Shown one piece after another: positions 44,946 to 55,373 of a stretch of 64,000 bases of DNA. Source of the DNA: Terrisporobacter glycolicus ATCC 14880 = DSM 1288 (GTDB lineage: Bacteria; Bacillota; Clostridia; Peptostreptococcales; Peptostreptococcaceae); NCBI RefSeq assembly GCF_036812735.1, contig NZ_CP117523.1, positions 2,728,001 through 2,792,000 on the forward strand, given 5' to 3'. The first letter of the stretch is position 1, and every line of letters starts with the position of its first letter. The notes beneath the pieces are model-generated. The model saw nothing but the letters and a program-made list of their open reading frames with translations. It did no database searches and had not been told where the DNA came from. Made by a program: the position numbers and the translations under genes.

Positions 44946-47051
44946 TTATTTATTTTTTCTTTCTGGTCTAGGTAATAATACTTTTCTAGATACATTTACT
45001 CTACCTTTGTCATCTATTTCAGTAACCTTAACTTCTACTTCATCTCCAACATTTAATACATCTTCAACTTTTTCTATTCTTTCATGAGCTATGTTTCCTA
45101 TGCGAAGTAATCCTTCTTTTCCTGGAAGCAATTCAACGAAAGCACCGAAGTTAACTACCCTTGTAACTTTACCTTTATATATTTCGTTTAACTCAACTTC
45201 TGCAACTATGTCAGATATTTTTTGCTTAGCAAGTCTAATCATCTCAATATCTATACCAGCTATGAAAACTTCACCATCTTGTTCTATATCTATTTTAACA
45301 CCAGTTTCATCTATTATCTTAGTTATTACTTTTCCACCAGCACCGATAACATCTCTTATCTTATCAGGGTTAATTCTCATAGTAACTATTTTTGGTGCAT
45401 ATTTAGATAATTCTTCATTTGGCTTATCTATGCATTTTCTCATTTCATTTAATATATGAAGTCTACCAACTCTAGCTTGAGCTAATGCTCTTGTTAATAC
45501 TTCTTCATCTATACCAGCTATTTTTATATCCATTTGTATAGCAGTTATACCTTTTTCAGTACCTGCAACTTTAAAGTCCATATCTCCTAAATGGTCTTCC
45601 ATACCTTGTATATCTGATAGTATAGCCATTTTTCCATCATGTTCTATAAGTCCCATTGCAATACCTGCAACCATATCTTTTAAAGGTACACCAGCATCTA
45701 ATAAAGATAATGTAGAACCACAAACAGAACCTTGCGATGTAGAACCATTTGAACTTAATACTTCAGACACAAGTCTTATAGCATAAGGGAATTCTTCTTT
45801 TGAAGGTATTACTGGAAGTAAAGCTCTTTCAGCTAAAGCTCCATGACCTATTTCTCTTCTTCCTGGCCCTCTTGATGGTCTAGCTTCACCAACAGAATAT
45901 GCAGGGAAGTTATAGTGATGCATATATCTCTTGTTTTCTTCTTCATCAAGTCCGTCAAGTATTTGAACATCACCTAATGCTCCAAGAGTTGTAACTGTCA
46001 TTACTTGAGTTTGTCCTCTTGTAAATAATCCTGAACCATGAGCTCTTGGTATAAATCCATGGTCACACCATATTGGTCTTATCTCATCAGTTTTTCTAGC
46101 ATCTGGTCTTCTGCCTTCATGAACGATAGCTTTCCTAACTTCTTCTTTTATTATAGAATCTAGTGTAGCTATTATATCATTTCCAAACTCTTCTAAAATT
46201 TCTTCATCAAAACTATTTACAGTTTGTTCTTTTACAGCGTCCATAGCTTCTTGTCTTTCAAGTTTTTCAACAACTCTAACAGCTTCCTTCATTCCTTCAG
46301 TAGCTATTTCTCTAACTTTGGCCTCTATCTCAGCATTTGGTTTAGTTTCAACAAATTCTATTTTTTCTTTTCCAACTTCAGCTTGAATTTGTTCTATAAA
46401 CTCAACTATTTTTTTGATTTCTTCATGTGCTTTTAATATTGCTTCAAGCATTAATGATTCTGGTACTTCATCAGCTCCAGCTTCAACCATCATTACCGCT
46501 TCTTTAGTTCCTGATACTACTAAGTGTAGTGAACTCTTTTCTCTCTCTTCTGCTGTAGGGTTTACTACAAGCGCTCCATCAACTAAGCCGATACATACAG
46601 AACCTGTTGGTCCATTGAAAGGTATTTCTGATATTGATAAAGCAACTGATGAACCTATCATAGAAACTATATCAGGAGTACAATCTTGATCCACTGATAA
46701 AACTGTAGCAACAACTTGCACATCATTTCTAAAAGTTTTTGGGAATAAAGGTCTTATAGGTCTATCTATAAGTCTTGATGTAAGTATAGCTTTTTCTGAT
46801 GGCTTACCTTCTCTTTTTAAGAATCCACCTGGTATTTTACCCACTGAATATAATTTTTCTTCATAATCAACACTTAGTGGGAAAAAGTCTACACCATCTC
46901 TTGGTTGAGCTGATTTTGAGCAGTTTACCATAACCATAGTCTCACCATATCTAAGTATTGCACTACCACTAGCAAGTTGTGAAATTTTGCCTATTTCAAC
47001 AGAAAGTTCTCTTCCTGCTAAATCCATTGTAAAAATTTTATGTTCAAACAT
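44946..47051 (-). CDS. pnp: Polyribonucleotide nucleotidyltransferase (PNPase)
   Basis: This 3'-5' phosphorolytic exoribonuclease degrades RNA and may add heteropolymer tails. The 701 residues have two RNase PH domains (about 10-230 and 310-540), a linking helical domain, a KH domain ([13 protein letters not shown], about 565) and an S1 domain ([24 protein letters not shown], about 625). The order and length are normal for the trimeric enzyme. It follows rpsO and degV; rpsO-pnp adjacency is conserved in bacteria, with degV between them here. A terminator follows. Confidence 0.97.
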   Translation of the reverse strand: MFEHKIFTMDLAGRELSVEIGKISQLASGSAILRYGETMVMVNCSKSAQPRDGVDFFPLSVDYEEKLYSVGKIPGGFLKREGKPSEKAILTSRLIDRPIRPLFPKTFRNDVQVVATVLSVDQDCTPDIVSMIGSSVALSISEIPFNGPTGSVCIGLVDGALVVNPTAEEREKSSLHLVVSGTKEAVMMVEAGADEVPESLMLEAILKAHEEIKKIVEFIEQIQAEVGKEKIEFVETKPNAEIEAKVREIATEGMKEAVRVVEKLERQEAMDAVKEQTVNSFDEEILEEFGNDIIATLDSIIKEEVRKAIVHEGRRPDARKTDEIRPIWCDHGFIPRAHGSGLFTRGQTQVMTVTTLGALGDVQILDGLDEEENKRYMHHYNFPAYSVGEARPSRGPGRREIGHGALAERALLPVIPSKEEFPYAIRLVSEVLSSNGSTSQGSVCGSTLSLLDAGVPLKDMVAGIAMGLIEHDGKMAILSDIQGMEDHLGDMDFKVAGTEKGITAIQMDIKIAGIDEEVLTRALAQARVGRLHILNEMRKCIDKPNEELSKYAPKIVTMRINPDKIRDVIGAGGKVITKIIDETGVKIDIEQDGEVFIAGIDIEMIRLAKQKISDIVAEVELNEIYKGKVTRVVNFGAFVELLPGKEGLLRIGNIAHERIEKVEDVLNVGDEVEVKVTEIDDKGRVNVSRKVLLPRPERKNK

Positions 47052-47180
47052 TAATGCTTGTACCTCCTCTTATACTGAAACCACTATTTCTTCTATGTAC
47101 TATATTAACAAAATTACTACTAATTAACAATATAATTATACAATGTAAAGAATTAGCGCTTTAGTATATCCTCTTATTTA

Positions 47181-48023
47181 TTAATTAGAAGAACTTATTG
47201 CTAAAATTTGAGGCCCTGTGTGTGCACATATGCAAGATCCACCTCTAGTAATAAAGACTTCCTTTGCTTTTATTCTTTTAGCAACTTCTTCTTTAAGTTT
47301 TTCAAAATCTGATTCATTAGAACCATATCCTATTGTAAGAACTTTAGATTCTAAATTGTGCTCGTTAGCTTCTAAGATCATATCTACTAGTTTAGAGGCT
47401 ACTTGTTTAGCTCCTCTAACTTTTGTTACTATTTTATTTTTCCCATTTTCCATGGTACATATAGGTTTTATATTTAACATATTTCCTACAAAAGATACCA
47501 CACTTGGTAATCTTCCACTTTCTTTTAAATAGTCTAATGTAAAGGGTACGAAAAATAAATTTACGCTTTCTCTAATGTCTTCTAATTTGCCAACTATTTC
47601 ATCAGCACATAAATCACTATTTTCCACTAATTCACAGGCTTTTATTACATATTGTCCACTTCCTAAAGATAAAAATAATGTATCAAAAACATATATATTA
47701 CCAGAAACATCATTTTTAGCCATCATTGCACTTTGATATGTTCCTGACGTATTTGATGAACCGGTTAAACAAATCACATCATATCCTTCATTTACATATT
47801 TTTCAAAAGCTTCTTTGAACTGAATGTATGTTACTTGAGATGTTTTAGGTAAAGTTTCACTACTTTCTAAAACATGATAAAATTCTTGCTTAGTAAAATC
47901 TATACCGTCTTTATATTCTTTCCCATTTATACTGATAGTAAGCGGAATCATATCTAAAAAGTCTTTTTGTTTTATTTCTTCAGGAATGTCGCACATGCTG
48001 TCACACAGTATTTTAATCTTCAT
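47181..48023 (-). CDS. DegV-family fatty-acid-binding protein
   Basis: The 280-residue DegV family protein binds a long-chain fatty acid in a two-domain fold; family members such as FakB carry the fatty acid to the kinase FakA. The start DSMCDIPEE, the GSSNTSGTYQSA phosphate-side loop (about 85-97), and the second-domain GRLPS-x-V-x-F-GN region are visible. Both conserved regions are intact. It lies between rpsO and pnp. No fakA lies in this window, so fatty-acid incorporation remains inference. Confidence 0.9.
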   Translation of the reverse strand: MKIKILCDSMCDIPEEIKQKDFLDMIPLTISINGKEYKDGIDFTKQEFYHVLESSETLPKTSQVTYIQFKEAFEKYVNEGYDVICLTGSSNTSGTYQSAMMAKNDVSGNIYVFDTLFLSLGSGQYVIKACELVENSDLCADEIVGKLEDIRESVNLFFVPFTLDYLKESGRLPSVVSFVGNMLNIKPICTMENGKNKIVTKVRGAKQVASKLVDMILEANEHNLESKVLTIGYGSNESDFEKLKEEVAKRIKAKEVFITRGGSCICAHTGPQILAISSSN

Positions 48024-48070
48024 GGCTACTGCCCCCTTATAGAAATTAATTATTCATTCTTTTATCAATA

Positions 48071-48105
48071 CAAAAAAAGCAGATACCATAAGTATACCTG
48101 CTCTT
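48071..48105 (-). terminator. Terminator after rpsO
   Basis: On the minus strand AGCAG...CTGCT with inner ATAC/GTAT pairing (a two-base bulge) is followed by a run of seven Ts. Confidence 0.7.
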
Positions 48106-48122
48106 TAAATAAAGTAATAAGA

Positions 48123-48377
48123 TTATTTTCTTAATCCTAATTTAGCTATTAATGCTCTGTAACCTTCTAAGTCTTTTTCTTTTAAGTAACCTAATAAGTT
48201 TCTTCTTCTACCAACCATTTTTAATAATCCTCTTCTTGAATGGTGGTCTTTTTTGTGAACTTTTAAGTGCTCATTTAATTCGTTTATTCTAGCTGTTAAT
48301 AAAGCTATTTGAACTTCTGGAGAACCAGTATCTCCTTCTTTTCTTCCGAATTCTTTTATTATTTCTGTTTTATTCAT
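48123..48377 (-). CDS. rpsO: 30S ribosomal protein S15
   Basis: S15 binds 16S rRNA at a three-way junction and is an early assembly protein. The 84 residues contain the full family pattern: [15 protein letters not shown] (about 18-32), [25 protein letters not shown] (36-61) and [13 protein letters not shown] chose the ATG at 48377, 8 bases behind GGAGG; the longer frame from 48413 has no family match before this Met. A hairpin in the leader (48410-48454) suggests autoregulation. Confidence 0.97.
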   Translation of the reverse strand: MNKTEIIKEFGRKEGDTGSPEVQIALLTARINELNEHLKVHKKDHHSRRGLLKMVGRRRNLLGYLKEKDLEGYRALIAKLGLRK

Positions 48378-48409
48378 TTGATGTACCTCCAAATAATTTA
48401 ATATAATCG

Positions 48410-48454
48410 CCATTTACTAAGCATTGATTGGAGTATTCACATGCCGAGTAATGG
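48410..48454 (-). promoter_or_regulatory. Hairpin in the rpsO leader (candidate S15 autoregulatory RNA)
   Basis: On the minus strand CCATTACT (48447-48454) pairs with AGT-A-AATGG (48410-48418) with one bulged base, and an inner GCAT/ATGC stem lies within it. S15 represses its own mRNA through leader structures in several bacteria; here it is an inference from position and shape. Confidence 0.45.
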
Positions 48455-48478
48455 TTACTTTGATTATTTTATCATAAC

Positions 48479-49408
48479 TTAGCTACTTTTGCAAATATAC
48501 TTTTTATATATATAATTAGTATCCATCTTTAATTGTATTTTTAATTCGTTTAAATCTTTAAACTTCTTCTCATCTCTTATTCTTTCCAAAAACTCAAGTT
48601 TTATAGTTTTGCCATAAATATCTTTGTCAAATTCTAATATATTTGTTTCTACTGACATTTTTTCTCCATCTACGGTAGGATTATAACCAATATTTGTAGC
48701 TCCAACATATACTTCATTGCCTATATATACTTTTGTAGCATATATGCCTCTTTTAGGTATAATAAGATTTTCTTGTAGTCTAAGGTTTGCCGTTGGAAAT
48801 CCTAAAGTTCTACCTAGCTGCTTTGCATGAATTACTGTACCTTCTATTGTATAGTTTCTTCCTAAATAGTTCTTTATTTCACCCACTCTTCCTGCATATA
48901 TTAAATCTTTTACATGAGTACTACTTACTCTTATGTTATTTATAACTACAGGCTCAATTACCTCCACATCAAATCCGTATTTTTTACCTAATATTTTTAA
49001 TATTGGCGGAGTACCTTCTCTCTTTCTTGCAAAAGCAAAATCATGCCCTATAATTAGTTTTTTTGCTCCTAATTTATCAACTAATATTTGTTTCACAAAG
49101 TCTTCTGCTGATATTTCTGCCATATCTTTATTAAATGGTATATCTACAACTACATCTACACCTAATAACTTAAGCTTATTCATTTTTTCTACTTCTGTTA
49201 TTATTTCTCTAGTTATAATATTAGAAAAATAACTAATAGGGCTGTTTTTGAATGTAAAAACTATACTTGTTAATTGTTCTTGTTTTGAATAATCAACAGT
49301 TTTTTCTATAAGAACCTCATGTCCCTTATGAATTCCGTCAAATTTACCTATAGTAACAACACTTTTATCAAAACTTTTCATTTCATTTAAAGAATTTATA
49401 ATAATCAT
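48479..49408 (-). CDS. ribF: Bifunctional riboflavin kinase / FAD synthetase
   Basis: RibF phosphorylates riboflavin to FMN and adenylates FMN to FAD. The 309 residues comprise an N-terminal nucleotidyltransferase domain (GKFDGIHKGHE, about 22-32, HxGH-type; SSTHVK near 165) and a C-terminal riboflavin-kinase domain from about residue 180 (GRTLGFPTANL, VYVGATNIGYNPTV). Both are intact. It lies 24 bases after truB and before rpsO, as in other Firmicutes. Confidence 0.96.
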   Translation of the reverse strand: MIIINSLNEMKSFDKSVVTIGKFDGIHKGHEVLIEKTVDYSKQEQLTSIVFTFKNSPISYFSNIITREIITEVEKMNKLKLLGVDVVVDIPFNKDMAEISAEDFVKQILVDKLGAKKLIIGHDFAFARKREGTPPILKILGKKYGFDVEVIEPVVINNIRVSSTHVKDLIYAGRVGEIKNYLGRNYTIEGTVIHAKQLGRTLGFPTANLRLQENLIIPKRGIYATKVYIGNEVYVGATNIGYNPTVDGEKMSVETNILEFDKDIYGKTIKLEFLERIRDEKKFKDLNELKIQLKMDTNYIYKKYICKSS

Positions 49409-49432
49409 GTCTTTTCCCCACTGATATAAAAA

Positions 49433-50341
49433 TTATTCTATAAAAATTTTATCACTCTTTAGACTAATAGTGTTACTATTTTTTAATAATTTTCCAGTTC
49501 CTATAAATTCATCATTACAATATACTCTGACATATTCATCATTTTGTGATAAATTATCGTTTGTAAATCTTTTAGAATCTATTATTCCACCATTTCTATA
49601 GTATTTAAGAGCAGTATCTTTTAATTCAACTTTTTTAAAATTATCTAGAACATAATCAATATCATATAAGTAATTTTCTAAGACGTTATTATTATAATAT
49701 TTTTCCAATTCCTCTAGAGTTATTGCATTTTCTAAGTTAAATTTTCCAGAAGATGTTCTAAGTAAAAAGGACATATGTCCTCCACATTTTAAGTACTGTC
49801 CAATATCATGACATATACTTCTAACATAAGTACCTTTTGAACATTTAACCAAAAATAATACTTTATTTTCAATTATATTTAAAATTTTTATTTGTTTTAT
49901 GTTAACTTTTCTAGGCTTAATTTCAATAGTGTCTGCTTTTCCTTTTCTAGCTAAATCACACATTTTTTGTCCATTAATTTTCAAAGCCGAATAAACAGGA
50001 GGATATTGGTTAATTTCTCCTGTTTGCGTTTCAAAAGCTTTATATATCTCCTCACTTGTAATATTTGAAGTATTGCCTTCAAATGTTATTACTCCAGAAG
50101 AGTCATAAGTATCTGTATCAGCACCTAACGTTAATTCACATATGTATGATTTTTCTTTATTCAAAATAAGCTCACTTACTTTTGTAGCCTTATTCAAACA
50201 TATAGGAAGAACTCCAGCAGCATCAGGATCTAGTGTTCCTGTATGACCAACTTTTTTCATGCTTAAAATTCTTCTCACTCTACTTACAACATCATGAGAT
50301 GTCATACCTGTAGGTTTTAATATATTTACTATTTTATTCAT
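49433..50341 (-). CDS. truB: tRNA pseudouridine-55 synthase
   Basis: TruB makes pseudouridine at position 55 of the T-arm of all elongator tRNAs. The 302 residues include KPTGMTSHDVV (about 9-19), the catalytic motif GHTGTLDPDAAGVLP with its catalytic Asp (about 40), and GTYVRSICHDIG (about 168). The C-terminal part (about 240-300) is a PUA-like extension. It follows nrnA by 12 bases in the nusA-infB operon. Confidence 0.97.
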   Translation of the reverse strand: MNKIVNILKPTGMTSHDVVSRVRRILSMKKVGHTGTLDPDAAGVLPICLNKATKVSELILNKEKSYICELTLGADTDTYDSSGVITFEGNTSNITSEEIYKAFETQTGEINQYPPVYSALKINGQKMCDLARKGKADTIEIKPRKVNIKQIKILNIIENKVLFLVKCSKGTYVRSICHDIGQYLKCGGHMSFLLRTSSGKFNLENAITLEELEKYYNNNVLENYLYDIDYVLDNFKKVELKDTALKYYRNGGIIDSKRFTNDNLSQNDEYVRVYCNDEFIGTGKLLKNSNTISLKSDKIFIE

Positions 50342-50353
50342 TAAAAATCATCC

Positions 50354-51334
50354 TTAAATTTCTTTTAATGCTTCTTCTAATATTTTTATTTTTGCATTTT
50401 TCATACTATCATTTATAGTGCATCCAGCAGCCCTTATATGTCCGCCTCCACCAAATACCTTAGCCAAGCGACTTACATCTGCATAGGATTTAGATCTTAA
50501 ACTAACTTTAATTTCATTATGACTTTTTTCTTTAAGTAGAATTCCTATTTCAACATTTTCTATATCTCTAGCATATGGAACAATGCCATCTATATCCTTA
50601 AAGTCAACATTGTATCTTTTAAGCATGTCTAGTGTAACTATCATTATAGCTACTTTTTCATTAATAATTTCCAGTGTATTTAGTGACTCTCCTAATAATT
50701 TATAAAAGTTAAAAGGATTACTACCAAAAACATTTTGAACTACCTTTTGTGTTTGCGCTCCATTTATTAATAATTGCTTTGCCATATCAAAACTACTTGC
50801 ATGAGTATTTGAATACGTAAGCTTTCCAGTATCCGTCATAAGACCTGTATAAAGAGCTGTAGCTATATTTTCATCTATAGATTTAAATTTATTTATCTCT
50901 TCATTTCTTACAAGTAAATTATATACTAATTCACTAGTTGAAGATGCTTCAGCAACTACATAATTAAAATCTCCATAAAAATCATTGCTTGCATGATGAT
51001 CTATATTGATTAATTTAATACAATTAGCTTTAACTTCATCATCCACACAAATTCTGTTTTTATCTCCACAATCTAACGTAATCAAAGTATAGTTTTCTAT
51101 TTTCAACTCTTTAAATTCAATAGAGTTTATTATGTTTACACCTTCAATAAGAAACTGCATATTTAAAGGCATTTCGTCATTCATAACATAATAAACATTT
51201 TTATTAATTTTTTTTAAGAAATAATACATTGAAAGAGTTGAACCTATATTGTCTCCATCTGGATTAACATGAGAAGTAACGACAAAATCATTACTTCCAT
51301 GTATATATTTTATAATATTATCTAGACTATTCAT
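50354..51334 (-). CDS. nrnA: DHH/DHHA1 phosphodiesterase (NrnA-type nanoRNase/pAp phosphatase)
   Basis: This phosphoesterase degrades very short oligonucleotides and may remove the 3' phosphate of pAp. The 326 residues start with a DHH domain (HVNPDGDNIGS about 19-29; LDCGD; DHHASN about 111) and end with a DHHA1 domain (FGGGGHIRAAG, about 300). I chose the ATG at 51334: it lies 9 bases behind GAGG and overlaps the rbfA stop by 8 bases. Two earlier start codons are open but lie too near the ribosome site. Position between rbfA and truB is conserved in Firmicutes. Confidence 0.93.
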   Translation of the reverse strand: MNSLDNIIKYIHGSNDFVVTSHVNPDGDNIGSTLSMYYFLKKINKNVYYVMNDEMPLNMQFLIEGVNIINSIEFKELKIENYTLITLDCGDKNRICVDDEVKANCIKLINIDHHASNDFYGDFNYVVAEASSTSELVYNLLVRNEEINKFKSIDENIATALYTGLMTDTGKLTYSNTHASSFDMAKQLLINGAQTQKVVQNVFGSNPFNFYKLLGESLNTLEIINEKVAIMIVTLDMLKRYNVDFKDIDGIVPYARDIENVEIGILLKEKSHNEIKVSLRSKSYADVSRLAKVFGGGGHIRAAGCTINDSMKNAKIKILEEALKEI

Positions 51335-51716
51335 TATCATTTTCCTCAACTTGTGTTTGAGGCTTATCTTGATCTTTTTGTGATACTTTTTTTATAAGGC
51401 TGTCCATGTACATACCTTTAATTAAAGAATCATCTACTTTGAATATGATTTGTGGGATATGTCTTATTTTTATACTTCTACCTATTTCTCTTCTGATGTA
51501 ACTTTCTGCATTTCTTAAGCCTTCTAAAGTCGACTCTTCATCTCCACCTAAAATACTTACGTATATGTAGGCATAGCTTAAATCACTAGTAACTTCCACA
51601 TCTGTAACACTTACCATAGAGTTTATTCTAGGGTCTTTTATTCCATTAATAAGCATAGTACTTACTATTTTTCTAATTTCTTCGCCTATTCTACGTGTTC
51701 TATTATATGATGCCAT
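51327..51716 (-). CDS. rbfA: Ribosome-binding factor A
   Basis: RbfA (129 residues) is a small KH-fold protein that binds the pre-30S subunit and helps mature 16S rRNA 5' ends. The family motifs RTRRIGEEIRKIVS and the SDLSYAYIYVSILG beta region are clear, with the ATPQ-IIFKVDDS segment after them. The acidic tail (about 110-129) is extra. It follows infB by 32 bases and its last codons overlap the nrnA start. Confidence 0.95.
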   Translation of the reverse strand: MASYNRTRRIGEEIRKIVSTMLINGIKDPRINSMVSVTDVEVTSDLSYAYIYVSILGGDEESTLEGLRNAESYIRREIGRSIKIRHIPQIIFKVDDSLIKGMYMDSLIKKVSQKDQDKPQTQVEENDNE

Positions 51717-51748
51717 AATATCAACCCTCTTTACCTGTAGTTAATTGT

Positions 51749-53677
51749 TTATAATTTTCTTTCTATTTCTTTTGTTACGTAAGCTTCTACTATATCTCCA
51801 ACTTTAATATCGTTGTAATTTACGAAACTCATACCGCATTCGTAACCATTATTTACTTCTTTTACATCGTCTTTAAATCTCTTAAGAGCTTGTATTTCAC
51901 CTTCGTGAATGATTATACCGTCTCTTACTATTCTTACTTTACCATTTCTGAATATTTTACCACTTGTTACGTAGCATCCTGAAACTGTACCAACTCCAGA
52001 TATCTTGTAAACTTCTCTTATTTCTGCTTTACCTGTATCTTCATCTCTATATTCTGGGTCTAACATACCGCTCATAGCAGCTTGTATGTCCTCTATAGCT
52101 TTATATATTATAGTGTAACTTCTTACATCTACACTTTCTTTTTCTGCAAGAGATTCTGCACTTGGTACTGGTCTAACATTGAATCCTATTATTATTGCAT
52201 TTGATGCAGCTGCAAGCATAACATCTGATTCATTTATAGCTCCAACACCACCATGTATTACTCTAACTGCAACTTCTTCGTTAGATAATTTTTCAAGTGA
52301 TTGTTTTACTGCCTGAACAGAACCTTGAACATCTGCTTTTATAACTATATTAAGCTCTTTAACTTGACCTTCGTTCATTTGCTCGAAGAATTGGTCAAGT
52401 GACATTCTTTGGTTAGATTTTAGCATTTCTTCTCTAGCTATATGTTGTCTTTTTTCTGCAACATTTCTAGCTATTTTATCTGAAGGTACAGCTACAAACT
52501 GATCCCCACCTTGTGGAACTTCTGAAAGTCCTAATATTTCAACAGCTGTTGACGGTCCAGCAGTTTTAACTCTTTTTCCTTTTGAGTTTATCATCGCTCT
52601 TACTTTACCTGAAGCAACACCACAAACAATTGGATCTCCAACTTTTAAAGTACCACCTTGTACAAGTACTGTAGCAACTGGTCCTCTACCTTTGTCAAGT
52701 TCAGCTTCTACAACTGTACCAACAGCTCTCTTATCTGGATTAGCTTTTAATTCTTCCATTTCAGAAACTAAAAGTATCATTTCTAATAGTGTGTCTATTC
52801 CTGTTCTTTGTCTAGCTGAAACTGGAACTGCTATAACATCTCCACCCCAGTCTTCAACAAGTAATCCCTGTTCAGATAGTTCTTGCTTAACTCTATCTTG
52901 ATTAGCTGCTGGTTTATCTATTTTATTTATAGCTATAATTAGTGGAACACCTGCTGCTTTAGCATGGTTTATTGCTTCTATTGTTTGAGGCATTATACCA
53001 TCGTCTGCTGCAACTACTAATATTGCTATATCTGTAACTTGCGCACCTCTAGCTCTCATTGCTGTGAAAGCCTCATGTCCTGGAGTATCTAAAAATACTA
53101 TCTTTTGTCCATTTATTGATACTTCAGATGCACCTATATGCTGAGTAATTCCACCTGCTTCACTATTAGTAACATGTGTACTTCTTATAGCATCTAGTAA
53201 AGATGTTTTACCATGGTCAACGTGTCCCATAACTGTTACAACTGGTGGTCTTGGTTTTAAATCTTCTTCTTTATCTTCTTCTATTTGCATTAATGCTTCT
53301 ATTTCTTCTTCAGCTTCTTCATCATTTGAACCTGCAACTAATGTAAATCCATATTCACTTGCTAAATGAGAAGCTATTTCAAAGTTAACTTCTTGATTTA
53401 AAGAAGCCATAGTTCCCATTTTCATAAGCTTCATTATAACTTCTGTAGCTGGTTTTTCTAAAGCTTCAGCCAGTTGTTGAACTGTTAAAGTTCCATCAAC
53501 TTTTATTACATTTTCATCAGATTCTTTTAAAAGGTCCATAAGTAATTCTACTTCATCTTCTTCTAATTCAGATTTTTCGTTTTCTACTTCAATTCCTAAT
53601 TCTTTTATTTTTGCTAAGATGTCCTTATTTGACATTCCTACTTCTTCTGCTATTTGGTAAACTCTTGTTTTATTCAC
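51749..53677 (-). CDS. infB: Translation initiation factor IF-2
   Basis: IF-2 is a GTPase that brings initiator fMet-tRNA to the 30S subunit and promotes subunit joining. The 642 residues are a short form: two small N-terminal IF2_N domains (about 1-120) with little linker, then the G domain with GHVDHGKTS (G1), DTPGHE (G3) and NKIDK (G4), and domains II, III and C2. All GTPase motifs are intact. The length matches other clostridial forms. A GGGGGTGATC site precedes the ATG. It is preceded by the L7Ae-family gene by 24 bases. Confidence 0.97.
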   Translation of the reverse strand: MNKTRVYQIAEEVGMSNKDILAKIKELGIEVENEKSELEEDEVELLMDLLKESDENVIKVDGTLTVQQLAEALEKPATEVIMKLMKMGTMASLNQEVNFEIASHLASEYGFTLVAGSNDEEAEEEIEALMQIEEDKEEDLKPRPPVVTVMGHVDHGKTSLLDAIRSTHVTNSEAGGITQHIGASEVSINGQKIVFLDTPGHEAFTAMRARGAQVTDIAILVVAADDGIMPQTIEAINHAKAAGVPLIIAINKIDKPAANQDRVKQELSEQGLLVEDWGGDVIAVPVSARQRTGIDTLLEMILLVSEMEELKANPDKRAVGTVVEAELDKGRGPVATVLVQGGTLKVGDPIVCGVASGKVRAMINSKGKRVKTAGPSTAVEILGLSEVPQGGDQFVAVPSDKIARNVAEKRQHIAREEMLKSNQRMSLDQFFEQMNEGQVKELNIVIKADVQGSVQAVKQSLEKLSNEEVAVRVIHGGVGAINESDVMLAAASNAIIIGFNVRPVPSAESLAEKESVDVRSYTIIYKAIEDIQAAMSGMLDPEYRDEDTGKAEIREVYKISGVGTVSGCYVTSGKIFRNGKVRIVRDGIIIHEGEIQALKRFKDDVKEVNNGYECGMSFVNYNDIKVGDIVEAYVTKEIERKL

Positions 53678-53701
53678 AAGATCACCCCCTATTATTATTT
53701 G

Positions 53702-54010
53702 TTAATCCATTAACTGTATGATTTTATTTGCGAATCCTATATCTTTAATTCCTATAACTGCTCTAGAATCTTTACCAATAGATATTCCTAGATCGCTTTT
53801 TGTAGATAACTCTACACAATTTACTTTTCTAAAAGATGACTTATCATTGAATAATTTTTTCGTATTATTCGATGCATCACCCGCTACTATAACTAAATTT
53901 AATTTTCCTTTTTTTAAATCTATCATAGTTCCATCTTCGCCAGATACTAATTTACCTGCTCTCATTGCAAGGCCTAGTAATGAGTGTATTTTATCCATAT
54001 TATTTTTCAT
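53702..54010 (-). CDS. ylxQ: L7Ae-family ribosomal-type protein YlxQ
   Basis: The 102-residue protein has an L7Ae/L30e/S12e/Gadd45 fold, which binds kink-turn RNA. Visible features are LLGLAMRAGKLVSGED at the start and VIVAGDASNNTKKLF in the centre, both typical. It is a non-essential kink-turn binder in Bacillus (YlxQ). The start overlaps the rnpM stop by 11 bases, showing tight coupling. Confidence 0.9.
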   Translation of the reverse strand: MKNNMDKIHSLLGLAMRAGKLVSGEDGTMIDLKKGKLNLVIVAGDASNNTKKLFNDKSSFRKVNCVELSTKSDLGISIGKDSRAVIGIKDIGFANKIIQLMD

Positions 54011-54275
54011 AAGATTCTAACTCCGCTAATAATTTTTCGTATACCTCATTTGGCACTTCCATTTTAAATGCTCTATTTAAAGCTTTGCTTTTTATAGCTT
54101 TTTTTAAACATTCAGAATCCTTGCATATGTATGCTCCTCTTCCATTTGCTTTTCCTGCTAAGTCTATAAAAATTTGGCCTTCTTTATTTTTTACTATTCT
54201 AATAAGTTCCTTTTTACTGTCTCTATCTTGACAAGCAATACACTTTCTTTGAGGCACTTTTTTTATTTTTTTCAA
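54000..54275 (-). CDS. rnpM: RNase P modulator RnpM (YlxR family)
   Basis: The 91-residue protein has the YlxR fold with PQRKCIACQDRDSKKELIRIV (about 7-27) and GRGAYICKDSECLKKAIK (about 45-62). It contains four Cys residues in two pairs, usual for the family. Recent work in Bacillus identified YlxR as an RNA-binding modulator of RNase P. It lies 12 bases after nusA and overlaps ylxQ, as in all Firmicutes nusA operons. Confidence 0.92.
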   Translation of the reverse strand: MKKIKKVPQRKCIACQDRDSKKELIRIVKNKEGQIFIDLAGKANGRGAYICKDSECLKKAIKSKALNRAFKMEVPNEVYEKLLAELESYEK

Positions 54276-54287
54276 AGCAATCCCTCC

Positions 54288-55343
54288 TTATTCTTCGTCA
54301 TTTAATTGAGATTCACTTTTAATATCTATCTTCCAATTCGTAAGTTTTGCAGCAAGTCTAGCATTTTGTCCTGCTTTACCTATAGCTAAAGATAATTGAT
54401 AATCTGGCACCACAACTAATGCTGATTTTTCTTCTTCGTTAACTTCTACTTTAACTACTTTTGATGGACTAAGTGATGCACATACAAACTCAGCTGGATT
54501 TTCACTGTAATTTATTATATCTATTTTTTCTCCACCTAGTTCATCAACTACATATTTAACTCTCGTTCCTTTTGGTCCTACACAAGCTCCAATTGGATCT
54601 ATTTTTTCATCTATTGAGTGAACAGCCATTTTAGTTCTTGATCCGGCTTCTCTAGATACAGATTTAATTTGAACTATGCCCTGGAATATTTCTGGTACTT
54701 CTGATTCAAATAATCTCTTAACAAGGTTTGGATGACTTCTTGAAACTACTATTTGAGGTCCCTTATTAGTTTTCTTCACTTCTAATATATATACCTTTAT
54801 TTTATCTCCAGCTTTGAAATGTTCTCCTGGAATTTGCTCAGTTTCAGGCATAGATGCTTCTATTTTTCCAAGTCTCACATAAACAATTTTTTTATTATCA
54901 GATACTCTAGCAACTTCTCCAGTTACTAATTCTCCTTCTTTTTCTATAAACTCATTGTATATTATTTCTCTTTCAGCTTCTCTTATTCTTTGAACAACTA
55001 CTTGTTTAGCTGTTTGTGCTGCTATTCTACCAAAATCTTTTGGAGTTACTTCATTTTCTAATACATCTCCAAGTTCATACTTTGGATTTATTTGTCTAGC
55101 TTCATCAAGTTCTATTTCTAAAAAGTTATCATATAAATCTGACTCATCAACAACTCTTCTTTGTGAGTAAACTCTTACTTCTCCCTTTTCTGGGTTAAAA
55201 TCTATTCTAACATTTTGTGCTGAACCAAAGTTCTTTTTGTATGCAGTAAGTAATGCTTGTTCTATAGTATCTATAAGTATATCTTTATCTATACCTCTAT
55301 CCTTTTCTAATTCATCTAGTGCTTCCATGAATTCGTGATTCAT
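54288..55343 (-). CDS. nusA: Transcription termination/antitermination factor NusA
   Basis: NusA binds RNA polymerase and modulates pausing, termination and antitermination. The 351 residues hold an N-terminal RNAP-binding domain (about 1-125), an S1 domain (about 133-200; GELVTGEVARVSDNKKIVYVRLG) and two KH domains (GACVGPKGTRVKYVVDELGGEKIDII near 252 and AIGKAGQNARLAAKLT near 320). It lacks the C-terminal acidic repeats of the E. coli protein, as usual in Firmicutes. It follows rimP by 30 bases. Confidence 0.97.
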   Translation of the reverse strand: MNHEFMEALDELEKDRGIDKDILIDTIEQALLTAYKKNFGSAQNVRIDFNPEKGEVRVYSQRRVVDESDLYDNFLEIELDEARQINPKYELGDVLENEVTPKDFGRIAAQTAKQVVVQRIREAEREIIYNEFIEKEGELVTGEVARVSDNKKIVYVRLGKIEASMPETEQIPGEHFKAGDKIKVYILEVKKTNKGPQIVVSRSHPNLVKRLFESEVPEIFQGIVQIKSVSREAGSRTKMAVHSIDEKIDPIGACVGPKGTRVKYVVDELGGEKIDIINYSENPAEFVCASLSPSKVVKVEVNEEEKSALVVVPDYQLSLAIGKAGQNARLAAKLTNWKIDIKSESQLNDEE

Positions 55344-55373
55344 TTTTTTATCCTCCCTATATTAATGTTACCA

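Noticed and set aside
45091-46689. Plus-strand open frames inside pnp
   Set aside because: Shadows of pnp, with no ribosome site and biased composition.
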